Source of the DNA: Nemopilema nomurai
Lineage: Eukaryota > Cnidaria > Scyphozoa > Rhizostomeae > Rhizostomatidae
NCBI GenBank assembly: GCA_003864495.1
Contig: ML133463.1
Coordinates: 248,001-312,000 of the forward strand
DNA: 64,000 nt
Direction of reading: 5' to 3'
Shown here piece by piece: positions 47,301-60,800 of this stretch. The stretch's first letter is position 1; every line of letters starts with the position of its first letter. The notes under the pieces are model-generated. The model did no database searches, was not told where the DNA came from, and saw only the letters and a list, made by a program, of their open reading frames with translations. The translations under genes were made by a program, and so were the position numbers.

Positions 47301-49100
47301 TCTGAAACTTGGTAAGTCAATTTTCCTTTTCTTTTATCTTAGAATCTCATTTCTGATTGTCTTTAAGTTCTGCAATTTGTGTAGCTGATTTGTCAGCATT
47401 TCGAATTTTCTCAATATAATGCGATCTTATTTGGAATAATTTCAAATGCAAGTAATTATGGATGTTTGAGTTTTGAAAGTTTCATTATGTCGGATTGAAG
47501 TAAGTTTTTTGAGGAAAGAGGGCCTTAATCGGAGGTTAGCAGTCAGAACATACGAAAATTTTAAAGGCATCTGTCAAAAATTCTCAGTGCTTAGTAGGAA
47601 AGATGACAACTGAAAACTTAAGGTTGAAAGATCTGCTTTGCAATACAAAACTGAGGAGAGCATTAGTCTAAGAGGTCAGAGTACTGCTTATGTCAGGGGA
47701 ATCCTAAAGACTCATTGAAATTAATAATAGTGTCATAATTATGGTACCATGGCACTGCACTGCAGGGAAGTTGATCAGTTAAGAGTAACACGACCAACAG
47801 TTTAGTAATCACGCTTGAATATCATTCCAAATGCAGCACTGACACGAGTACTTGGCGAGATAAACAATTAAAAGAGTTTGAGGAGACCATGAGAAAATTT
47901 TCGCGTGGAAAGCAAAGGTAAAAGCCACAAACCTCATTTGTAAGCTTAATGAATTCAAAGGCGGCATCAGCAAACGTGTTTTTGTATTTCAGTCTCAGGT
48001 CAGTGTTGTTGGGTTGGTAGCATGGAAGAGGTAAACTCTGATTCTTCGTCGACTGTCGTATTAATTTGCTTACGTCATGATAATTGTAACCCCGCAAGGA
48101 AAAAATGGATATGATGCCGCTGTCGCTGTCGCTGTGTACGAAGAATGTTGCTACTCAGTTGATGCTTTATCGGCAGTTTCATAGCATCTGCTACACCCAT
48201 AGTTCTAGTTCAAGGCTTGGGTTGCTTTCTGGAATGGAAACTGTTATAAAGTTGAACTTGTCAAGAAAAGACGGCATTTCAGACTCTGATTTTTCGTATC
48301 GAATAATTTGCTTACGTCACGATAATTGTAAACCCTGCAATGAAAGAAGAGGCCCAGAATAAAGAAAGGAGGCACAGTTTAACCTTTCTCCTTGAGTAAA
48401 ACTTACTTTGAAAGTGTTAATCTGGTATTATGTTATACTTCGACATTTAATGTTGCCATGCTGCGGTGCTTAAAGACGACTGGGTGAAAGCACGAAAGCA
48501 GCATAAGTAGTGGCAGTGAAGGGTACAAGTCAAAGCTTAACAACTGCTTAGATTTCAAGGCCATCCTAATTTTTAATCGAAGCTCAGGGAACATCAGTCG
48601 TTTTCACAGCATCTTTATATAGGTCCAAAGAACGAACGAACGAAATTTATATCTGTGCAATATTAGCAGAACTAGTTGCATTTTCGTTTGCCAGAATAAT
48701 ACTAGGAATTTTCCTAAAGGGGGATTTCCCGAATTTCCATAAATTTGAGAACTTGAGTTGGTGAAGCACAGCTTTTGAAGGTGCTTATTATTTGGTCATT
48801 TGTTCGTCTGTCTAGAGTTTCAATTTCTGTTTCTTCAAGGTTTAGTCCACAATTGTGCTATATGAATTTGGGAGTGTCTTTAAACTAGCCCTCTCTAGAA
48901 ACTGAAACTCTCTAACAAGGGGCCCAAAGTCTTTCTTAAACCAGTCTAGCCTAGCCTAACCATTTCCAAAAGTTTGATACACTCTTACAGTTTATTGAAG
49001 GCGCCTGCCACATTCTTTGACTTCTTATTTGTTTACACGTCTAACTTTCAGTCCAGAAAAGAGCTCCGTTCCTGAGAGAACCTTACAATAGTTTCCAGGC
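44323..49100. other. Intergenic DNA, no gene supported
   Basis: Short open frames only. A diverged direct repeat lies at about 48035-48105 and 48280-48350 (both contain TTGCTTACGTCA and GATAATTGTAA). An AT dinucleotide run is near 45148-45161. The 5' end of the large gene to the right probably lies in the last part. Confidence 0.45.
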
Positions 49101-49141
49101 TCCTGCAAGCCAAAGAAATGATTGTTCAGCATCTTGGAAAA

Positions 49142-52100
49142 ATGCAGAAAAACGTTTTCATGGCAATCTGCTTCGTAACCAGCATCATCATTAAAGGTCA
49201 GGATCACGCTTATTGTTATGATATATTAATTGCTTCCTATTTTGAAAACCATACTTGTATTTTACTTCTCTGCTTTTTTCTTTGTTCCCAAGAAATTCTA
49301 AAGCTAGTTTTTTGTGTGTCTGAAATCCCTGTTCCCCCAGATTGTCTATATCCGGTTTGCCTGTGTGTATGTTGCTGACCATTGCTGATTAGAATAGGCA
49401 TGTGACGCGAAGTGATTTTCAAGCCACTTGTTACCCTGTGCTTTTTTTTCAGAGGCGGCTTGCGTGCTGTCCAGTAGTCCGGCCGATGGAGTTCATGTTG
49501 CTTACGCCAAGGGGGAGGGCTGTAATACTCCCTGTGATCCGTTACCTTGCGTTTGTGTAATGCAACTAGATGGCGTGGTTTACCCCCGTCCTGATACCAA
49601 ACCGAGTTTCTATTTTGCCGTCTTTGAGTTTCCGAGCCTAAGACACAAGGAGACCGTTGGGTTTGCTACGTATTACAGTGGCGAGGCTGATTTATTGATA
49701 ACCTGGATAAACGACCTAGCAGACAGCTCCCTGATCATCGGATGTTCGCGGGATGACGTCAGCACAAACATGAAGGCTGAGGCCTGGCTTGCTTTGGTAT
49801 GAATTGCCTCTGCGCTAATGGTGCAGTTTTCGGTCTCCTTTTCCATCCCAACATTTCCTTGCCTTGCTTTTTCTTTCCTTTCCTGTTTTATCATTTCCTG
49901 TCTTTTCCTGTCCTGTCATATCCTAACATGTCCTGCCATATCCTGTCCTGTCCTGCCATATCCTGTCCTGCCCTGTCATATCCTAACATGTCCTGCCCTG
50001 CCATATCCTGTCCTATCTTGCCATATCCTGTCCTATCCTGCCATATCCTATCCTGTCCTGTCCTGTCCTGTCCTGTCCTGTCCTGTCCTGTCCTGTCCTG
50101 CCTTGTCTTGTCCTGTCTTGTTTATCTTGTCTTGTATTGCCTAGTCAAGTGACAGCTTTCTTAACTAAACGAGTTTTTACGCAGCATTGTGTTCGATCAG
50201 CAATATCATTAATTTGATGAAAATGCATCAGCGAGAATCTGCATATTTATCAGTCGAATTCAGTTGAAGAGAATTCTAGCCAAATGTGCAAATGTGTATT
50301 GAAAATGTTTTGAACTTTTAGCTTTTTTAAAAAATTTTATCTCGGGAAATATTATCTCGGTAAATAGAACCATTGCTTTACTTATGAAACTCACTTAAAC
50401 ACATTCTTCTTTTCGTTGTCAAACAGCAATCAATTGGAATGAACATAACGTTCCAGAACTTACGCTCCGGTCACGCGATGATTGGCTTTAAGGGAGATTG
50501 GCCAAGAAACATGCGCAAGTCGAAAAGTGTTAGCAGCTTGACTGTAGAGGTCTCTCTTACCTTTGGTAAGCATAAGCAAGCTTAACAGCTTGACCTCAGA
50601 GGTCTCTCTTACCTTTGGTAAGCATAAGCAAGCTTAACAGCTTGACTTTAAAGGTCTCTCGTACCTTTGGTAGGCATAAGCAAGCTTAACAGCTTGACCT
50701 CAGAGGTCTCTCGTACCTTTGGTAAGCATAAGCAAGCTTAACAGCTTGACTTTAAAGGTCTCTCGTACCTTTGGTAGGCATAAGCAAGCTTAACAGCTTG
50801 ACCTCAGAGGTCTCTCGTACCTTTGGTAAGCATAAGCAAGCTTAACAGCTTGACCTCAGAGGTCTCTCTTACCTTTGGTAAGCATAAGCAAGCTTAACAG
50901 CTTGACCTCAGATGTCTCTCTTACCTTTGGTAAACATAAGCAAGCTTAACAGCTTGACCTCAGAGGTCTCTCTTACCTTTGGTAAGCATAAGCAAGCTTA
51001 ACAGCTTGACCCCAGAGGTCTCTCTTACCTTTGGTAAACATAAGCAAGCTTAACAGCTTGACCTCAGAGGTCTCTCTTACCTTTGGTAAGCATAAGCAAG
51101 CTTAACAGCTTGACCTCAGAGGTCTCTCTTACCTTTGGTAAGCATAAGCAAGCTTAACAGCTTGACTTTAAAGGTCTCTCGTACCTTTGGTAGCATAAGC
51201 AAGCTTAACAGCTTGACCTCAGAGGTCTCTCTTACCTTTGGTAAGCATAAGCAAGCTTAACAGCTTGACTTTAAAGGTCTCTCGTACCTTTGGTAGGCAT
51301 AAGCAAGCTTAACAGCTTGACCTCAGAGGTCTCTCGTACCTTTGGTAAGCATAAGCAAGCTTAACAGCTTGACTTTAAAGGTCTCTCGTACCTTTGGTAG
51401 CATAAGCAAGCTTAACAGCTTGACCTCAGAGGTCTCTCGTACCTTTGGTAAGCATAAGCAAGCTTAACAGCTTGACCTCAGAGGTCTCTCTTACCTTTGG
51501 TAAGCATAAGCAAGCTTAACAGCTTGACCTCAGAGGTCTCCCTTACCTTTGGTAAGCATAAGCAAGCTTAACAGCTTGACCTCAGATGTCTCTCTTACCT
51601 TTGGTAAACATAAGCAAGCTTAACAGCTTGACCTCAGAGGTCTCTCTTACCTTTGGTAAGCATAAGCAAGCTTAACAGCTTGACCCCAGAGGTCTCTCTT
51701 ACCTTTGGTAAACATAAGCAAGCTTAACAGCTTGACCTCAGAGGTCTCTCTTACCTTTGGTAAGCATAAGCAAGCTTAACAGCTTGACCTCAGAGGTCTC
51801 CTTACCTTTGGTAAGCATAAGCAAGCTTAACAGCTTGACCTCAGAGGTCTCTCGTACCTTTGGTAAGCATAAGCAAGCTTAACAGCTTGACCTCAGATGT
51901 CTCTCGTACCTTTGGTAAGCATAAGCAAGCTTAACAGCTTGACCTCAGAGGTCTCCCTTACCTTTGGTAGGCATAAGCAAGCTTAACAGCTTGACCTCAG
52001 AGGTCTCTCTTACCTTTGGTAAGCATAAGCAAGCTTAACAGCTTGACCCCAGAGGTCTCTCTTACCTTTGGTAACATAAGCAAGCTTAACAGCTTGACCT

Positions 52101-55100
52101 CAGAGGTCTCTCTTACCTTTGGTAAGCATAAGCAAGCTTAACAGCTTGACCTCAGAGGTCTCCCTTACCTTTGGTAAACATAAGCAAGCTTAACAGCTTG
52201 ACCTCAGAGGTCTCTCGTACCTTTGGTAAGCATAAGCAAGCTTAACAGCTTGACCTCAGATGTCTCTCGTACCTTTGGTAAGCATAAGCAAGCTTAACAG
52301 CTTGACCTCAGAGGTCTCCTTACCTTTGGTAAGCATAAGCAAGCTTAACAGCTTGACCTCAGAGGTCTCTCGTACCTTTGGTAAGCATAAGCAAGCTTAA
52401 CAGCTTGACCTCAGAGGTCTCTCTTACCTTTGGTAAGCATAAGCAAGCTTAACAGCTTGACCTCAGGTCTCTCTTACCTTTGGTAAACATAAGCAAGCTT
52501 AACAGCTTGACCTCAGAGGTCTCTCTTACCTTTGGTAAGCATAAGCAAGCTTAACAGCTTGACCCAGAGGTCTCTCTTACCTTTGGTAAACATAAGCAAG
52601 CTTAACAGCTTGACCTCAGAGGTCTCTCTTACCTTTGGTAAGCATAAGCAAGCTTAACAGCTTGACCTCAGAGGTCTCTCTTACCTTTGGTAAGCATAAG
52701 CAAGCTTAACAGCTTGACTTTAAAGGTCTCTCGTACCTTTGGTAGCATAAGCAAGCTTAACAGCTTGACCTCAGAGGTCTCTCTTACCTTTGGTAAGCAT
52801 AAGCAAGCTTAACAGCTTGACTTTAAAGGTCTCTCGTACCTTTGGTAGGCATAAGCAAGCTTAACAGCTTGACCTCAGAGGTCTCTCGTACCTTTGGTAA
52901 GCATAAGCAAGCTTAACAGCTTGACTAAAGGTCTCTTACCTTTGGTAGGCATAAGCAAGCTTAACAGCTTGACCTCAGAGGTCTCTCGTACCTTTGGTAA
53001 GCATAAGCAAGCTTAACAGCTTGACCTCAGGTCTCTCTTACCTTTGGTAAGCATAAGCAAGCTTAACAGCTTGACCTCAGAGGTCTCCTTACCTTTGGTA
53101 AGCATAAGCAAGCTTAACAGCTTGACCTCAGATGTCTCTCTTACCTTTGGTAAACATAAGCAAGCTTAACAGCTTGACCTCAGATGTCTCTCTTACCTTT
53201 GGTAAGCATAAGCAAGCTTAACAGCTTGACCTCAGAGGTCTCCTTACCTTTGGTAAGCATAAGCAAGCTTAACAGCTTGACCTCAGAGGTCTCCTTACCT
53301 TTGGTAAGCATAAGCAAGCTTAACAGCTTGACCTCAGATGTCTCTCTTACCTTTGGTAACATAAGCAAGCTTAACAGCTTGACCTCAGATGTCTCTCTTA
53401 CCTTCAGTAAGCATAAGCAAGCTTAACAGCTTGACCTCAGATGTCTCTCTTACCTTTGGTAAGCATAAGCAAGCTTAACAGCTTGACCTCAGAGGTCTCC
53501 CTTACCTTTGGTAAGCATAAGCAAGCTTAACAGCTTGACCTCAGATGTCTCTCTTACCTTTGGTAAACATAAGCAAGCTTAACAGCTTGACCTCAGATGT
53601 CTCTCTTACCTCTGGTAAGCATAAGCAAGCTGTCTTACCTTTCAAACTAAGTAGCCTTAATATAGAATTGATATTCATTTCTACATGCGTGCGCTTCCAC
53701 TAAAGGATTTCTTGTTTGCATTTTGTCACTCAACTTTGTACGGTCAAAATCTTCAAGTCGACTCCCAAACTGCCTAATTTAGGGACAAGTCGAGAACAGT
53801 TCAGTATATAACAGTCAGTTAATTTTTTTACAGTCCTCCCGCCGCTGGAAATCACCCCAACTGTCATCGGAGACATGCTTGAAGTAAAGTGGAAAAGAAA
53901 GGGGAGCCATTTCCAGAGATATTTCATCAACGCCACAAACAGCTTTGGTACAGGCGAAGGTGATACCTCTCTTGTCGTCGAAGCAGGCGCTGGATCGGCA
54001 GTGATTGGCCCACTGGGAAAGGACATTTGGTTCTCTCTCACGATGCAAGCTCCGTTGTCAACTGACAGTGATCATGTCATCATACCGTCGGATCCCTACT
54101 TCATCGTTTTCAAAGGCACTGGTGGTATGTCTAAAATAGATTCATCCGTTTCTGTCTGCTGAAAAGCCTAATGTGTACACTTTTTCTACAGATGGGTAAA
54201 CGTGACATGTGGTATTATCATACGCCACATTGCCTTGGTAAATACGTTGGAACATAGTAGGCTTAGCATTCAAAGGAAAGCGAAAGATTGTTCTCATTTA
54301 GTGGTAGTTTGAACATTTCTAATAGTTCACAATGGCTTTTCTATTTGGGTTTACCAAACATTATACAATTGTATAAATCTCCTAGTACTAAACATATATT
54401 CGTCTACGTTATACCTTTTATACATTGGCTAAGATCCGTTATACTGTATTTCATAGCACGTCTGTACTATTGGTTATGGGTACACCCACAACCACTTCTT
54501 TTGCAATGTAATTTCAATGTGTTTTTCGCTGTTTTCAGACAGTGACACATATGAAGTTCAGTAGGATTCGTGTTTTCTTCCAATGCTTGAAGGCTTCTTC
54601 AGAACTGATTAATAATCCAGTCCAAATTTCTTTGCTGGCCAGAGTTTAGTCAAGCTGTAATCGCAAAAAGATCAAGTGTCAAAAGCATACTTTTTGTATT
54701 TGGCAGACACGAACAGCTACTTTAACATGAATTTTAATCTGGATTTCTATATCATGAAGCTTGTGCGCAGTTTTCGGTCTCTTCAAAATCTGTTTTCTTC
54801 TAATTTGCAGGCTGTTCCACGGGAATATTTCAATTTCTCTTCAAAATTGATGGCAACAAGGTAAGCTTTTCGTGTATAGACATCGTAAATTTATTTATCA
54901 TCGTGAATTTTATGAATATATGTTTAGTTTTTGACAGCTTAAAGTTGGTATGCTACTCTCACGTTCCTTATTGTAGAGGTGTCAAATAAAGAGTGGGGCT
55001 GGCATTTTTAAAAAATCACCCGATTGAGGGGGGTCTTAGTAGACAGATATTCTTGGATTTTCTGAAATTTGTAACTAAAAAACGAGGAGACGAATGATTT

Positions 55101-57284
55101 TTTGAATGAAATACGATGGATTAGATGGGATGGTAATAAATGGAAATGGGTATGCAAAATTTCTGAAAAATGGAATTAACCCCCACCCCCTTACAATTAG
55201 GAACTTGAGTGTACTCAAATGTTGTGATACAATTTCGCGTATGTGACATAGTACAATATTGTATAAAAGTTCATGTACTACAGCGGTAGCAGTGATACGC
55301 GTTTGAAGTACTGGTACATATATTTGAGCATTGAAAAACTACTCAATTTTAGCATTGGCTAGATAAAGTAATCGTTTTTGTCTCTTTTGTAGCTTTAAAG
55401 ACTTTTTCTGTATATTCAAGATCAAAAAATATCTTTACAATTGTTCTTGTAACCAAAACTAGTATTTAAATAATTTTGTAGGAGACTTTTAAGCATGGAG
55501 AAGACATATGGACTAAAAACACATTATTTTTGCCGGAATCGAGAAAATTCACTGGGTTTGATTCGATTGAGTTGAAGTCGAAAATCTACAGTAACTACCC
55601 GGTTAGTAGAATATGCGCTGGAATGAAGGATTTGCAAACAGGGACATATAGCTTCATCGAGTTTAACATGACTGTTCGGCAGAGCATGTTTCAATGGATG
55701 GACAATCCAAATGGTTTTCCTACCTTGCCGTCGAGTACATGGAATACGATTTCCCCACAAGGTACTACTCTTGCCTCGTTTCTTTTTATGCTTTGCACTT
55801 GAATGATCATTAATTGAGAGGATAAATATATGATAATCGTGTCGGAATCCATTGATATTGGATATCTTTGTTATGTTTTATTTGATAAGTTATTGAAGAT
55901 AATTTGTCATTTGTTATGGTATGTTAGTTTTTATATATGTTATCAAAGTTTTCCTTATGCAGAATTATCAATGCTTCATGTTATATGATATAAATCATAT
56001 TAGTGATAAAAATCACTTCAATTAATCAAATAAGTAATCAAACAATCAGTTAAAAGATCACTTCATATTAGTGATATAAATCACTTCAATTAATCAAATA
56101 AGTAATCAAACAATCAGTTAAAAGATCACTTCATATTAGTGATATAAATCACTTCAATTAATCAAACAAGTAATCAAACAATCAGTTAAAAGATCACTTC
56201 ATATTAGTGATATAAAAGAAGCACCATGTAAATGGCTTAAATTCCTATAGCTTTTAACCATGGTTTATAAAAAGAGGGCATATTTTCCAATTTTAAATAT
56301 GTCGAAAATATGTTTCCACCGTTCCATGAAAATTTATTTTGTGAACGGTACCTTGCGGTACAAAACTCAACAATGGCAAGAAAAAGCTGAATTAGTTTTT
56401 GCATACTTAAAGTACCTTGTCATCCGACATCCTCTGTGTATGCAAACGTCGGAAAATAAACAAAAGCTGACAGAATGAATACCCAGTTGCGGATCGAAAA
56501 CACTAGAGCGTGACAAGAAGAGCGCATGATTAATTACAACATTATTATGATAACTGACCAATCAGCGTTACTTAACACCTAACTTTAGAAGAGCCCATAA
56601 AATTTTTTTTTATAGAACGCCTAAGCTTTGATCTGCAATATGAAGTAATATCGAGAAAATATCTGTCATTTTTCCGGTCATGTATCAGGCTTCCCAAACA
56701 TCTCTATTTTGCTTAGGGGTACCTACTGCACTGTACTGCCACCAGGGAATAGAAGTAAGCAAGAATGACAGGAAGGCAATGCTGGGCTTTCTTGGTAGCT
56801 CCGGAGGAGTGGCGGATGGCTGCGATACAAAAGATGTGGTTGCTGGTTATGGCTTGAAGTACAAGAGCGGCAATTATTTATCGGCAGGGGCTATATACGA
56901 GAGTGGTGGAAGTAAAATATTCAAAAAGGGCTTCGGCTACATCTTGAGTTAGTATTTCGAGCTGAAAACCTTTAGTTACTTGCCATCTGTTATCTTTCCT
57001 TGTATCATATTTACCATTTTACATAAGATGTCACCAATTTACTATTTCAATTTCGTAGAGAATTATCCTGATTTTCTTATTGCGTCGGAATTTTTAAGTC
57101 ATTTTGCAAAAACTTGTATCATATGGGCTTTAATTGTATTGTTAGACTTCTGGTTTACACTGTACTGCATTGTACTGTATTGTACTCTATTGTACTGTAT
57201 TGTACTGTATTGTACTGTACTGTACTGTACTGTACTGTATTGTACTGCATTGTACTGTACTGTACTGTACTGTATTGTACTGCA

Positions 57285-57315
<31 letters not shown>

Positions 57316-57439
57316 TGCATTATACTGCATTGTACTACATTCTACTACATTGTACTGTACTGTACTGTACTGTATTGTACTGTATTGTACTGTATTGTAC
57401 TGTATTGTACTGTACTGTACTGTACTGTATTGTACTGCA

Positions 57440-57470
<31 letters not shown>

Positions 57471-57559
57471 TGCATTATACTGCATTGTACTACATTCTAC
57501 TACATTGTACTGTACTGTACTGTACTGTATTGTACTGCATTGTACTGTATTGTACTGCA

Positions 57560-57590
<31 letters not shown>

Positions 57591-57714
57591 TGCATTATAC
57601 TGCATTGTACTACATTCTACTACATTGTACTGTACTGTACTGTACTGTATTGTACTGTATTGTACTGTATTGTACTGTATTGTACTGTACTGTACTGTAC
57701 TGTATTGTACTGCA

Positions 57715-57745
<31 letters not shown>

Positions 57746-57834
57746 TGCATTATACTGCATTGTACTACATTCTACTACATTGTACTGTACTGTACTGTAC
57801 TGTATTGTACTGTATTGTACTGTATTGTACTGCA

Positions 57835-57865
<31 letters not shown>

Positions 57866-60800
57866 TGCATTATACTGCATTGTACTACATTCTACTACAT
57901 TGTACTGTACTGTACTGTACTGTATTGTACTGCATTGTATTAGACTGATCTTGATTGAGAATTCGCCCTTTTTGCAGTACCACACACCATTGACTCTACG
58001 TGGAATGAATGGAGCCCTTGGCTGCTCTGTAACAGTTCATGCGGAACTGGATCTAGAACAAGAAGCCGCAACTCAACTCTACCAATTGGTGATGGTACAA
58101 AGTTACCACCCTCGGAAACCAATGTCGGTAGCTGTAAAATTGTCGATTGCCCTCGTGAGTAATATTATTTTTCCAGTTGCTCTGTATACCCTTGCAAGTA
58201 ATTTACAAGTGTGGTGCTATGTGTTAAGTCTTTGATGGCTTTAAAATGCCTTTCCGTCAAAATTTTTACGGTCATTAAATGAGAGAAGATGACGTAATTT
58301 GTTTGTTTTTTCTTTCATTTCAGCACCATACCCCCAAAACATCGTCGCAGTTGCGAAGGCAAAGGATCAAATACAAATAAGTTGGAGCGCAGTCCCCCCT
58401 GCTGAATTAACGGGAGTCTTTGGCTATTATGAATACGAGAAGCAAAAACAGGGGGAAAACACTGTCACCCTCGGCAGTTCAATTACCACGTACCGAACTA
58501 TATATGCGTTGCAGCCGTTTACAGTGTACTGCTTTCGAGTCCGGACTATTTTACTGTCCGCTGTTAAAGGCAATTTTAGCAACCCGGCTTGTTCGGCAAC
58601 AGAGGAATCAGGTACGTGAATAAAACTTAGAGCATTGTTCTCTAGAAAAAGTACGGCCATCAATAACGAATAGTTTTTCGATCTATTTGTTAAGAATTCT
58701 TCAAGCCAGAAGAAAAAACCATCTATAAACCTTTTTCATTTGAACGCAAGTAATGTATATTCCTTCATTATTTGATTAACGTGGATATAAAAAAATGTTT
58801 TCATCTACCACGTGCAGGCTAGGCCATGACACTTAGAAAAATACAAATAAACAACAACAACAACAACAAGAGAGATGATACTGCTCAATCAACTGTTCAG
58901 TTTCTCTTATTGAATTCTAACACTATTTTCTCTAAGTGGTGTTCATTAGTATAAGTTACCAATGAACTTATTTGATACTTACAGACTTTCATTAGCTATA
59001 TTTTAATCAATATTTTAGCTAGCGATCCACCAATGCCTTAAGTATAGCGATCTTCCAATTTGTCTAATATATCTTTGATGACTGTTTTGGAAGAAGCCCA
59101 AACTACATCAATGGTAGTTATCTCTCTATGAACAGACTAAAGAAGGACATTTATCAATAGGTCTCATAAAAAAATAGCTATATAATAGTTAAGTCATATT
59201 TAAAAAGAAAATCCTCAAGTTTTACACTGACACGTTTTTCATTGTTAAAATGGACTTTCCCTTCCATTCCTCGAAATGCACTTTCTATGAGGAAAATACC
59301 GTTTATCCATCCTCAAGTCTAAATATCTTTTTGTAAGCTGTTTACTTCTCTACGTGAAAAACATCTTATTTCTCACTGCAAAAGAGACGTAATCTTATTA
59401 TAAGCATTCTGCATTTTAATTCCAGTTCCGATTGCCTCACCTTCTGGAATAAAAGCCTTCAACACCTCTTCATTCTGCCTCAACGTTACTTGGACAGCGA
59501 TACCCCCTGCACAGGCGAAAGGGGTGATTACAAAGTACCGGATATACTACACTCTGCAGAGTACTTCAGCGACCGAGCAATCAGCTGATAGTGAACCGGG
59601 TCTGGAACACACCGTTTGTGGTTTGGAGCCCTACGCCAAGTACAAAGTAAGGATGTCCGGATTCACCAGTAAAGGAGAGGGCCCATTGTCACCTCACACA
59701 ACCCCCGTCTCTACGGGTGAATATGGTCAGTGGTGGTTTTCTACTTACTTTAACTTTGCCAAAGTATTCGATTGAATTTAAAGCGTAAAAAAGCTGTCTC
59801 GCAGTGGAAGCGAAGGTTTTGGAACGAGAATCCCCGCATCTCTCTAAGACATACTCGCTTGGAATTTGTATTACATTGACATTGCACAGGGGAAGTTTTT
59901 CATATTGAGCTCTATGCAGGAGCTTTTGAAAACCCCCAAAATTTCTTGATCGGGGCATTTGAGCGGTTATTGGTCTACTGGATCCTGACGTGTAATTTGA
60001 GAATTTTTTTCATGACTTCCAGATCTAAGCTTGTCTTCAGAAGAGGTGTTATTTCGCCTAATTTTAATGCCTCTGTCAGAAATCTTGGTCTTCTTGTTGC
60101 TAGAATACATTTGTAAAATGCAATTTGAATTGAAGCATGTGGAAGAAACTGAAACTGGTTCTGATTTCTTGTGTTAATAATATGTCTATCGTCGTTTGCT
60201 TGCTTATCGTACTAGTTACCAATTACATGCCTATTTCTTTTGGCTGATTGTCAGTTTTCCGTTCAGCTCAGTAGCCTATCAGCATTCATGCATGCTAGTG
60301 CTGCCATTGTTGTTCGAAGGCCTCGTTCTATTCCTTTGTTTCTTTCATTCCAGTCCCATCCGAGGCCCCAGTTATCGCTAGTACACAGCACACCAGTTCA
60401 ACTTCCATTCAAGTCACGTGGTCAGCACTCGCCCTTCTCCTTTGGCGTGGCCTACCTTTGGGGTACAAAGTATTCTACGGTCTTCATAGCACAAATGGCG
60501 CTTCTGGGGCGTTGCCAAATGTAAGTGACGTAAGTGTTACGCACTTACAACTGTCATTGGAGCTGACGCAGTTAGAGAAATACAGGAAATACGACATATG
60601 GTTAACTGCTTTTACTGTGAAAGGTGACGGTGTGAGAAACAGTAGCGTGGCTGAACAAATGACTGACGAGGATAGTGAGTATTGCTTTGTAATCAGCATA
60701 CAGATCTGGAAATGGCCCTTCGACCCCCAACGCCCATAGAAAGAACTCTTCTCTCTTCTGTTTGCCAGCATAATATCTGTTTTATTTATTGTTTCGAAAG

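Noticed and set aside
49799..50152. Pro/Ser/Cys-rich frames of 108-117 codons
   Set aside because: Products of the TCCTG microsatellite in an intron.
53180..53426. Repeat-encoded proteins with 17-residue periods on both strands
   Set aside because: The unit is mostly 52 bp, so frames shift every unit; the open stretch only occurs where several shortened (51-bp or similar) units follow one another.
50566..53640. CRISPR-like regular repeat array
   Set aside because: It is animal intron DNA; the units are contiguous with no unique spacers and derive from the adjacent exon end.
57114..58235. Long open frames (up to 373 codons) across the TGTAC array in several frames and on both strands
   Set aside because: They result from a repeat without stop codons; the translation is Cys/Tyr/Val/Leu repeats, and the true TSP1 exon 57978-58154 is read in another frame.
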